A DNA stretch of 64,000 nucleotides. It comes from Closterium sp. Naga37s-1. Taxonomy: Eukaryota > Streptophyta > Zygnematophyceae > Desmidiales > Closteriaceae. Below are positions 56,649-64,000 of this stretch, in pieces (the stretch's first letter is position 1; each line of letters opens with the position of its first letter). The position numbers were made by a program, and so were the translations under genes. The notes beneath the pieces are model-generated. The model searched no databases. It had not been told where the DNA came from and worked only from the letters and a program-made list of their open reading frames with translations. The stretch lies in assembly GCA_947471745.1 (NCBI GenBank), contig CANJKZ010000013.1, positions 1,736,001 to 1,800,000 of the forward strand. The letters are read 5' to 3'.

Positions 56649-58177
56649 CTACTGCGCCTCCTCAGGTAGTTGCGTCTGCGTCTGCGTCAGGTCAGCTAGC
56701 GGCCCCCTGCTCGTGTCATGCCCTGTCGCACCAGACGCTCCTTTGGCACCACCGCCTTGGTCACCCCTCCGTGCCAAGCCTCCGTGGCATGCACTCCCAT
56801 CTCCTTGTCTCTGGTCTTCCCAGGTCTCTGCCTCCCCTCCCACCCTCGCCTGCCCCTCCCTACCTTCCCTGTGTTAAGGGGCGGCAGCGCGCCGCTCCTC
56901 ACTCCTCCTCGTTTCCCCCGACGACTGCTCCCCTGCAGACTCTCCACATGGACGTGTGGGGCCCAGCCCACGTCCGTATACAGGGCCGCGAGCGCTACTT
57001 TCTGCTAGTTGTTGACGACTACTCGCGTTACACCACGGTCTTCCCCTTGCGCAGCAAGGGGGAGGTCCCTGATGTTTTGATCCCTTGGATCCGCGATGTC
57101 CGTCTCCAGCTCTGGGAGCAGTTCCGTGAGGACCTTCCTGTCCTGCGTCTGCACTCTGACAGAGGTGGTGAGTTTGCCTCCGACCTCTTGCGGGACTTTT
57201 GTCGTGGGGAGGGAATTCTCCAGTCGTTCACGCTTCCGGCCTCTCTGCAGCAGAATGGGGTTGCTGAGCGCCGCATTGGCTTAGTCATGGAGGTTGCTCG
57301 TACCTCCATGATCCATGCAGCTGCCCCCCATTTTCTGTGGCCGTTTGCGGTCCGGTACGCTGCGCATCAGCTCAACCTCAGGCCCAGTGTCTCTTTGCCG
57401 GAGACCTCGACTACAATGTGTTGGACGGGGAAAGTTGGCGATGCGTCGGTGTTCCGGGTTTGGTGCTCTCGTGCCTTTGTCCGCGATACTTCCGCGGACA
57501 AGCTCTCCTCCCGCGCCATTCCCTGCGTCTTCCTTGGCTTTCCCCCTGACGCGCCTGGCTGGCAGTTTTACCACCCCACCTCGCGCCATGTCCTGCCCTC
57601 TCAGGACGTCACGTTTGACGAGTCGGTTCCCTTTTACCCCTACCGCACTGCCCCTCTCCCCCCCCCACCGCTCTTCCTCGCACCAGGTCCTCCTCCGGTA
57701 GACCCCCTCCCCCCTCAGGGTCCTGCTCCCTCAGGTGTGTCTCAGGTAGACCCTTTCGAGCATGTCGAGGTCGCTATTGACTCTGGTGCTGCTGGGGGTG
57801 GTGCTGCTAGGGAGGCTGCGTATGGGGGTGCTGAGCCTGAGCGTGCGGAGCCGGGGGGTGCTGAGCGTGAGCGTGCGGAGCCTGGGAGTGCTGAGCCTAG
57901 GGTTGCTGAGTCTGAGGGTGCGGAGCCTGGGGGTGCTGAGCTTGGGGGTGCCGAGCCTGAGCATGCTGAGCCTGGAGGTACTTTGTCTGCTGGAGGTTCT
58001 CCGGGTGCCTCGTCACGGCGGGAGTCTCTCTCTCCACCGCAGCTGCGCGAGTGGTTTGCTCGGCACTGGAGCCTTCGGAGTGGCGCTGCTGGAGCTGGGG
58101 GGCCTGCCGCTGGAGGCCCTGGAGCTGGAGGCACTGGAGCTGCTGGTCCCGGAGGTGCTCGTACTGGAGGTACTTGA
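56567..58177 (+). CDS. CopE integrase and linker
   Basis: Frame open for 536 residues. TGRHLATFTRRPGSSLYTLTT is followed by the pre-integrase LLWHHRLGHPS...CLPCVKG and the core with MDVWGPAHV, SDRGGEFASD and GVAERR, so the catalytic triad is kept. HFLWPFAVRYAAHQLNLRP and CVFLGFPPDAPGWQFYHP complete it. The linker has EPGGAE-type units and an LREWF module (about 58040), and ends at TGA 58175-58177, where neighbouring units have GGA. Reading could continue through more linker to RT but for this and later shifts. Confidence 0.9.
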   Translation: MAICTCSRTGRHLATFTRRPGSSLYTLTTAPPQVVASASASGQLAAPCSCHALSHQTLLWHHRLGHPSVPSLRGMHSHLLVSGLPRSLPPLPPSPAPPYLPCVKGRQRAAPHSSSFPPTTAPLQTLHMDVWGPAHVRIQGRERYFLLVVDDYSRYTTVFPLRSKGEVPDVLIPWIRDVRLQLWEQFREDLPVLRLHSDRGGEFASDLLRDFCRGEGILQSFTLPASLQQNGVAERRIGLVMEVARTSMIHAAAPHFLWPFAVRYAAHQLNLRPSVSLPETSTTMCWTGKVGDASVFRVWCSRAFVRDTSADKLSSRAIPCVFLGFPPDAPGWQFYHPTSRHVLPSQDVTFDESVPFYPYRTAPLPPPPLFLAPGPPPVDPLPPQGPAPSGVSQVDPFEHVEVAIDSGAAGGGAAREAAYGGAEPERAEPGGAERERAEPGSAEPRVAESEGAEPGGAELGGAEPEHAEPGGTLSAGGSPGASSRRESLSPPQLREWFARHWSLRSGAAGAGGPAAGGPGAGGTGAAGPGGARTGGT

Positions 58178-58900
58178 GCTGCTGGAGCCGGTGGTACTGC
58201 AGGCGCTGGAGTTGGAGACCCTGGAGCTGGAGCTGCTGTCCCTGGAGGTGCCGGAGGTGCTGGAGCTGCTGGTCCTGGAGGTGCTGGAGGTGCTGGAGGT
58301 TCTCCGGGTGCCTCGTCACGGCAGGAGCCTCTCTCTCCACCGCAGCTGCGCGAGTGGTTTGCTCGGCGCTGGAGTTTTCAGAGTGACGCTGCTGGAGCTG
58401 GGGGGCCTGCCGCTGAAGGCCCTGGAGCTGGAGGCACTGGAGCTGCTGGTCCTGGAGGTGCTGGAGCTGCTGGTCCCAGAGGTGCTCGTACTGGAGCTAC
58501 TGGAGCTGCTAGAGCCGGTGGTACTGCAGGCGCTAGAGCTGGAGACCCTGGAGCTGGAGGCGCTGGCGCTGGAGGTAGCAGAGGTGCTGGAGCTGCTGGT
58601 CCTGGAGGTGCTGGAGGTGCTGGAGCCGCTGGTCCCGGAGGTGCTCGTATTGGAGGTACTGGAGCTGGTGGAGCTGGTGGTGCTGCAGGCGTTCGAGCCG
58701 GAGGTGCTGGAGCTGCTGGTCCTGGAGGTGCTGGAGGTACTGGAGCCGCTGGTCCCGGAGGTGCTCATACTGGAGGTACTGGAGCTGCTGGAGCTGGTGG
58801 TGCTGCAGGCGTTGGAGCTGGAGACCCTGGAGCTGGAGACCCTGGAGCTGGAGGTGCTGGCCCTGGGGGTGCTGGTGCTGTCGGTGCTGGTTCTGGAGGC
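58060..58900 (+). repeat. Expanded low-complexity linker of CopE
   Basis: Units of GGAGCTGCTGGTCCTGGAGG and GGAGGTGCTCGTACTGGAGG repeat for about 0.8 kb, longer than in relatives. A second LREWF module at about 58340-58375 and a repeated preceding block show a roughly 310-bp duplication within it. Confidence 0.85.
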
Positions 58901-58903
58901 GCT

Positions 58904-59895
58904 GTGCGGCCGCGACCGTACTTCGTTCCACTACTTCAGCAGGTTCTTCGTCTCCCGTCTTCTACTGGCCTTACTCCTCCCTTACTGTGTCCACCGCCTG
59001 ACCAGTCGCAGCCGCAGTTACAGCCAGCCTCCCCACTGCCTGCTACACTGAGCAGACATGAGGTTTCGGAGAGCGTCGTGAGCCCGCGTCTCGTCCAGCG
59101 TCGCCTGTTCGCGCTGTTCGCACTGGTCACCGTGTTCCGCGTCAGCGTCCTCCTCCTGTCCCCGGCACGCACCAGATGGCACTTCGTCCTTCCTCTGTTC
59201 CACAGCGTGTCCCTCTGCCGTCTCCTCCTGCGTCCTCTCTTCCTGACGTTCCTGACCCTGAGTCCGACCTTGCTCGTGCTACCAGTCCTACTGTCACACG
59301 TCTTCTAGCCACTGTTTTCACTGACCCTTCGTTTGAGTCCACTGCTGCGTCTGCCCTAGTTGTTGAGCTTGTTGACTTTGCTGCCGCCTGTCGCCTCGAC
59401 TACGCCGCTAGTCTTGTTGCTGAGTCTAAGTCTGTCTGTCCTCCGTCCGTCGGGGGTGAGTGTGCTCTTGGCACGGACGTCTTTGAGGACAGGCAGGAGG
59501 ACTTTGAGTGTTTTGCAGCTGCTGTACCTCATCTCGTGTCCATGCTGATTGCACCTGAGGGAGACCCGGATGCACCAGACATCCCGGCCCCGCGCTCTTA
59601 CGCAGAGGCGATTACGGGTCCCTACTCCTCTCAGTGGCAGACAGCCATGGACACAGAGATGGCATCCTGGAAGTCCACAGGCACTTACGTCGACGAGGTT
59701 TCCCCTCCTGGGGCGAACATAGTCGATGGCATGTGGGTTTTCAGGGTGAAGCAGCCGCCGGGTTCTCCGCCTGTCTTCAAGGCGCGTTACGTTGCACGAG
59801 GCTTCAGTCAGCGACAGGGAGTTGACTTCTTCCAGACCTTCTCCCCTACCCCTGACCACTCTTCGGGTGCTGCTGCACGTCGCCGCTCAGCGTGA
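58904..59895 (+). pseudogene. CopE RT, N-terminal part
   Basis: The RPRPYFVPLLQQVL block opens the RT-side segment, with a frame change near 59040. 59176-59895 then reads to RVKQPPGSPPVFKARYVARGFSQRQGVDFFQTFSPTP. A five-base deletion at about 59853 (relatives: P-K-M-T-T-L) diverts it to a stop. Confidence 0.88.
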
Positions 59896-61156
59896 CTACG
59901 AGCTTCACTCTCTTGACTTCAGCACAGCTTTCTTATAGGGCAGCCTGCACGAGGAGATCTGGCTGCGCCGCCCACCTGGCTTCATAGGGTTGTTTCCTGC
60001 AGGTACCCAGTGGAGCCTCCAGCGGCCAGTCTACGGTCTCCGCCAGGCGCCTCGCGAGTGGCACGACACACTGAGGACGACACTTGCGGCTCTTGGGTTT
60101 GCTCCTTCGACTGCTGACCCGTCGCTGTTTCTACGCACTGACACTTTGCTGCCGCCATTCTACATCCTCGTGTACGTCGACGACTTGGTCTTTGCCACTG
60201 CTGACACTGAGGGACTCGCCTTAGTGAAGTCGGAGATGCAGAAGAGACACACGTGCACAGACCTCGGTGAGCTGCGCAGCTATCTTGGCTTGCAGATCAC
60301 CCGGGACAGAGCACGGCGCACCATTACCTTGACTCAGTCACACATGGTGCAGCAGGTCCTTAAGCGCTTCCGGTTCCAGTACTCCTCGCCACAGTCCACT
60401 CCTCTGCCTACCGGTCACTCGCTCTCAGCTCCACCTTCGGACGAGTCCGTAGAGCCGAGTGGCCCGTATCCAGAGCTTGTGGGCTGCCTCATGTACCTGA
60501 TGACCTGCACTCGACCTGACCTTGCCTACCCTCTTAGCATCCTGGCATGCTACGTTGCGCCCGGGAGACACCGACCAGAGCACTGGGAGGCCGCTAAGAG
60601 GGTGTTGCGCTACTTGTGCAGTACGTCGGGCATGGGGCTCGTGCTTGGAGGACGGGGTCGAGTTGTCCTCACTGGACACGCAGACGCTTCTTGGGTTGAC
60701 GACTTGGCTACGCAGCGGTCGTCACAAGGTTACACTTTCAGCCTTGGCTCCGGCTCTGTTTCTTGGCAGTCTACCCGCTCGTCTTCTGTTCTCAGTTCCA
60801 GTTGTGAGGCTGAGATCTACGCAGGGGCCATGGCTGCACAGGAGTTACGCTGGCTCACCTACCTGCTGATCGACTTGGGAGAGCCGCCTTGTTCTCTTCC
60901 AGTTCTACACGTCGACAACAAGGCCATGATTGCCTTGTGTCAGGAGCACAGACTGGAGCACAGGACGAAGCACATCGCTCTGCGTTACTTCCTTGCTCGA
61001 GAGTTGCAGCAGCGTGGTCAGCTTCGTCTTGCTTACGTGGCCTCTCGGGCCAACACTGCTGATATCTTCACCAAGGCACTTCAGCCTTGTGATCATCTGC
61101 GTTTCTGTACTGTTTTAGGCCTTGTGCCTACTGGGTCTCACTTGCTCACTTCTTGA
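59896..61156 (+). pseudogene. CopE RT catalytic part and RNase H
   Basis: In the restored frame LDFSTAFL is followed by TAG at 59936-59938, where relatives have Gln (F-L-Q-G). From 59990 the frame is open: GTQWSLQRPVYGLRQAPREW, catalytic YVDD in VYVDDLVFATAD, LRSYLGLQITRD, then RNase H with SSSCEAEIYAGAMAAQELRW, HRTKHIALRYF and FTKALQPCDHLRF, ending at TGA after SHLLTS. Catalytic residues survive but the enzyme is cut off from its start. Confidence 0.92.
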
Positions 61157-61385
61157 CTTTGCTTGTACTGTGATCTATATACATATACCTGCATGCTTCC
61201 ACTTGCTAGGTTGTGATCACTGTACTGCTTGTTCTGCATTATATAACGCTGCATGTGAACTGGCCTTGTGGCCATTTGCTTGTGCTCAGAGTCTGTGGTG
61301 ACTTCGTGATCCACCCTGAGCTTGCTTTGCTTTTCTTGACTGGTCTTGTTACCCTTTGTTCTCCCCCACTTTGCCTATGGGGGTG
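61157..61385 (+). other. CopE 3' untranslated region and polypurine tract
   Basis: Same collinear block as in CopC and CopF, ending CCTATGGGGGTG at the LTR. Confidence 0.75.
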
Positions 61386-61515
61386 TGTCAAACTATCATG
61401 TTGTGTAGGCTGTAGTGGGGTAGCCCATATGGGATACAACCCAATTAGGGTTTGCTACTTGTACCGTACTCCTGCATGCTGTTAGTTTCACCCATTCTCG
61501 CTCATTATTCGGACA
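61386..61515 (+). repeat. CopE 3' LTR
   Basis: 130 bp; contains a CCGTA insertion relative to the 5' copy and ends CGGACA instead of CTGACA. TTAGGGTTT at 61445-61453. Confidence 0.92.
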
Positions 61516-62247
61516 GTATTAAAATGTGAAACCAATTATATAGGTTTAGGGTTTTTGTTCCTTACTGTTACGAGTGCAATGGAGTGGGCGAGCAAGAATT
61601 TCACTATCGAAGAAAAGGTACAATGAGCGAAGGAATCAATATATAGCGAAAGCTTAGCGTGGTAATGGTCATGCGCGAGAATGTGGTGCGCGATGGGCCT
61701 AGCGCCGAGGTTGGGAAATGTCGAGGCGGAGGACCGGAGCGCGGGTTACCAGCCGATCTGTTATGTTGGGTCGCGAGGTGTACAGTGGCGGGAGCAGGGT
61801 CGTCGTTAGCAGACATCTTTTTCTGTTTGGCTGATAAGCAGACATGTTTTTTTGGATTAATCTGATGGGCCAGTCAGCATCAGACAAACCCCTTTTTTTG
61901 CCCGGGGGACCCGTCAGACATCCCTCATACCCTAGCGACGACCCTGGGCGGGAGCAATGGTCGAGGCGAGTGTCACGAGCGGGTAACGTTTCACTGATAC
62001 ATGCCTTTGGCGGGAACCGTCGTGTACGCGATAAGCAGGGGCGAGAAGTAAGGAAAATGAATTTTCCTTACACTTAAACTTCTACAACTCATAAGTCAAT
62101 TGTTTTGGGTGTCGCTGCACCATTTCGTGATGCCTTAGGGCGGGTCACGGTTTTACGTACAGTCGATGCTCAACCCCTGCGCGCGAATTTGCCCTGCACG
62201 CGACAGAAAGTCTGCACCCGTGTATTTTGCGCCAGCCAGTTGCACCC
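61516..62247. other. Spacer between CopE and CopG, no gene recognised
   Basis: It holds an LTR-terminus-like TGTTACGAGTGCAATGG at 61566, matching the inverted fragment at 4718-4755. The rest is unique within the window. Open frames here are short and lack domains. It may be a solo LTR or remnant of an unlisted family. Confidence 0.5.
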
Positions 62248-62382
62248 TGTTAGAAACTCAGAACGAACGAGAATGGATGAACTAGCAGAAAGTTGGGTAC
62301 AAGTAGGAAACCCTAAGTTTGTTGTACCCCCTAAGACTAAACCCACTATAGCCTACACAATGTAAACATATAATGTTTGACA
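62248..62382 (-). repeat. CopG 3' LTR
   Basis: 135 bp; plus-strand ends TGTTAGAAACTC and TGTTTGACA; telo-box AAACCCTAA at 62308-62316. Homologous to 4583-4717. Confidence 0.93.
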
Positions 62383-62674
62383 CACCCCCATAGGCTAAGT
62401 GGGAGACAACCAGATGGTCACAAGACCAGTCAAACCAAAGCAAAGCAAAGCAAAGCTCAGGGTGGATCTCAAGGATACCACACAAATTCCGAGCACAAGC
62501 AAGCGGTCACAAGACCAGTTCACATGCAGTTTGATAATATAACAAGAGGTACAGTGATCACAACCTAGCAAGTGTAAGCATGCAGGTATATATATAGAGA
62601 TCACAGTACAAGCAGAGTCAAGAAGTGAGCAAGTGAGGGGCAGTAGGCACAAGGCCTAGAACAGTACAAAAACG
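62383..62674 (-). other. CopG polypurine tract and 3' untranslated region
   Basis: Next to the LTR the minus strand reads CTTAGCCTATGGGGGTG. The shared GATCCACCCTGAGC block and TATATATA stretch follow further in. No gene. Confidence 0.75.
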
Positions 62675-64000
62675 CTAATGATCACAAGGCTGAAGCGCCT
62701 TGGTGAACACATCAGCAGTGTTGGCCCGAGTGGCCACGTAAGCAAGACGAAGGTGACCACGCTGCTGCAACTCTCGAGCAAGGAAGTAGCGCAGAGCGAT
62801 GTGCTTCGTTCTGTGCTCCAGTCTGTGCTCCTGACACAAGGCAAGGGCAGCCTTGTTGTCGACGTACAGCACTGGAGGAGAACGAGGCCGCTCCCCCAGG
62901 TCGATCAGCAGGTAGGTGAGCCAGCGTAACTCCTGTGCAGCCATGGCCCCTGCGTAGATCTCAGCCTCACAACTGGAGCTGAGAACAGAGGAAGAGCGTG
63001 TAGAACGCCAAGAAACTGAGCCAGAGCCAAGGCTGAAGGTGTAACCCTGAGACGACCGCTGAGTAGCCTGGTCGTCAGCCCAAGAAGCGTCTGAGTGTCC
63101 AGTGAGGACAACGTCGCGCCGTCCTCCAAGCACAAGCCCCATGCCCGACGTACTGCACAAGTAGCGCAACACCCTCTTAGCGGCATCCATGTGCTCCTTC
63201 CAATGACGGCCAGGAGCGACATAGCGTGCTAGGATGCTAAGAGGGTAGGCTAAGTCAGGTCGAGTGCAGGTCATCAGGTACATGAGGCAGCCCACAAGCT
63301 TTGGATACGGGCCACTCGGCTCTACGGACTCATCCGAAGGCAGAGCTGAGAGCGAGTGACCGGTAGGCAGAGGAGTGGGCTGAGGCGAGGAGTACGTGAA
63401 GCGGAAGCGCTGAAGGACCTGCTGCACCATGTATGACTGAGTCAAGGTGATGGTGCGCTGTGCTCTGTCCCGGGTGATCCGCAAGCCAAGATAGCTTGTC
63501 AGCTCACCCAGGTCTGTGCACGTGTGTCTCTTCTGCAGCTCCGACTTCACGTGGGCGAGTGCCTCAGTGTCAGCAGTAGCAAAGACCAAGTCGTCTACGT
63601 ACACGAGAACGTAGAACGGCGGCAGAGTGGTGTCGGTGCGTAGAAACAGCGACGGGTCAGCAGTAGAAGGAGCAAAACCAAGAGCAGTAAGAGTAGTCCT
63701 CAGTGTGTCGTGCCACTCACGGGGTGCCTGGCGGAGACCGTAGACTGGCCGCCGGAGGCTCCACTGGGTACCAGGAGGGAACGACCCAGTGAAGCCAGGT
63801 GGGCGGCGCAGCCAGATCTCCTCGTGCAGGGTGCCCTGTAGGAACGCAGTGCTAAAGTCAAGGCAGTGGAGCTCGTAGTCACGCTGAGCAGCGACGTGCA
63901 GCAGAACCCGAAGAGTGGTCATCTTCGGGGTCGGGGAGAAGGTCTGGAAGAAGTCAACTCCCTCTCGCTGACTGAAGCCTCGTGCAACGTAACGCGCCTT
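62675..64000 (-). CDS. CopG RT-RNase H, partial
   Basis: Open from the window edge (KARYVARGFSQREGVDFFQTF) through LDFSTAFLQGTLHEEIWLRR, catalytic YVDD in VYVDDLVFATAD, SYLGLRITRD and RNase H (SSSCEAEIYAGAMAAQELRW, YVDNKAALALC, RTKHIALRYF, FTKALQPCDH). A TAG at 62675-62677 replaces the Gln of C-D-H-Q-R-F, shortening the protein by about 17 residues relative to the TGA used by relatives; catalytic parts are unaffected. RT copies the element RNA and RNase H removes it. Confidence 0.94.
   Translation of the reverse strand, partial: KARYVARGFSQREGVDFFQTFSPTPKMTTLRVLLHVAAQRDYELHCLDFSTAFLQGTLHEEIWLRRPPGFTGSFPPGTQWSLRRPVYGLRQAPREWHDTLRTTLTALGFAPSTADPSLFLRTDTTLPPFYVLVYVDDLVFATADTEALAHVKSELQKRHTCTDLGELTSYLGLRITRDRAQRTITLTQSYMVQQVLQRFRFTYSSPQPTPLPTGHSLSALPSDESVEPSGPYPKLVGCLMYLMTCTRPDLAYPLSILARYVAPGRHWKEHMDAAKRVLRYLCSTSGMGLVLGGRRDVVLTGHSDASWADDQATQRSSQGYTFSLGSGSVSWRSTRSSSVLSSSCEAEIYAGAMAAQELRWLTYLLIDLGERPRSPPVLYVDNKAALALCQEHRLEHRTKHIALRYFLARELQQRGHLRLAYVATRANTADVFTKALQPCDH

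Larger units (their letters stand above)
47081..61515 (+). mobile_element. CopE: gag-deleted Ty1/copia element split by CopF
   Basis: LTRs 47081-47205 and 61386-61515; flanks GTCTT and GTATT form a near-match duplication. The primer site is cut after TGGTTT by CopF and resumes at 54583 with CAGAGCAGGTCC. Without CopF it is about 7.06 kb. The capsid part of gag is absent, a 138-bp coding duplication is present, and pol has frameshifts plus a TAG, so it is a non-autonomous, now inactive copy. Confidence 0.93.
62248..64000 (-). mobile_element. CopG: Ty1/copia element, 3' portion only
   Basis: Begins (in plus coordinates) with a 3' LTR, polypurine tract, 3' UTR and the RNase H-RT end of pol on the minus strand, and runs out of the window. 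Its LTR is closest to that of CopA. Confidence 0.94.

Noticed and set aside
61844-62365. Small plus-strand genes in the CopE-CopG spacer
   Set aside because: Short frames without domains, one running into the CopG LTR; composition does not suggest coding.
38962-62677. TAG reassigned to glutamine as the main explanation for in-frame TAG
   Set aside because: Gln is otherwise written CAG throughout, CopB ends in TAG, and older elements show other stop types; methylation-driven decay explains the pattern with fewer assumptions. Kept only as an alternative.

Overview
The window is a block of nested retrotransposons with no recognisable host gene. Every substantial coding region belongs to a Ty1/copia element, a Ty3/gypsy chromovirus or an L1-type LINE. 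Plant-type initiator-Met-like primer sites (TGGTATCAGAGC-like), chromodomain gypsy elements and GC-rich, glycine-rich Copia polyproteins point to a streptophyte genome. A charophyte green alga (Chara-like or zygnematophyte) is my best guess, held with low confidence because it rests on a remembered family style and not on a search.

Layout, left to right. CopA (1-4717, minus) is a Copia element entering from the left edge. It shows the integrase-RT linker, integrase, protease, gag, leader, primer site and 5' LTR. GypA (about 4750-18023, minus) is a decayed chromovirus split inside its RT by a LINE (8223-14160, plus) that has a 12-bp target duplication. After a 1-kb unassigned spacer comes GypB (18983-24722, minus), a second decayed chromovirus, directly abutted by a 50-bp-unit minisatellite. 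CopB (25511-46848, plus) is an old Copia of a different lineage with about 0.43-kb LTRs. It was interrupted twice: by CopC (26588-33880, plus; LTRs read as identical, duplication AAACG) in gag, and by CopD (38251-45599, minus; duplication AAGTA) in RT. CopD itself carries a plus-strand solo LTR (38610-38740, duplication AAGCA). CopE (47081-61515, plus) was interrupted inside its own primer-binding site by CopF (47212-54577, plus; duplication GGTTT). CopG (62248-64000, minus) leaves through the right edge.

How the parts relate. CopA, C, D, E, F and G form one lineage. They share 125-135-bp LTRs, a long GC-rich tandem-repeat leader, gag with a polyglycine linker, a knuckle with a widened first spacing (C-x13-C), protease, D,D(35)E integrase, a low-complexity integrase-RT linker and RT-RNase H ending in TGA. 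CopC and CopF are nearly intact, with one frameshift site each. CopE has lost the gag capsid region and could have moved only with Gag from a relative. A short LREWY/LREWF module recurs in the gag linker and again in the integrase-RT linker of this lineage. In-frame TAG codons at expected glutamine positions are the commonest nonsense change in the younger elements. Gene expression can only be inferred to start from the LTRs; no host promoter, RNA gene or CRISPR-like array was found.
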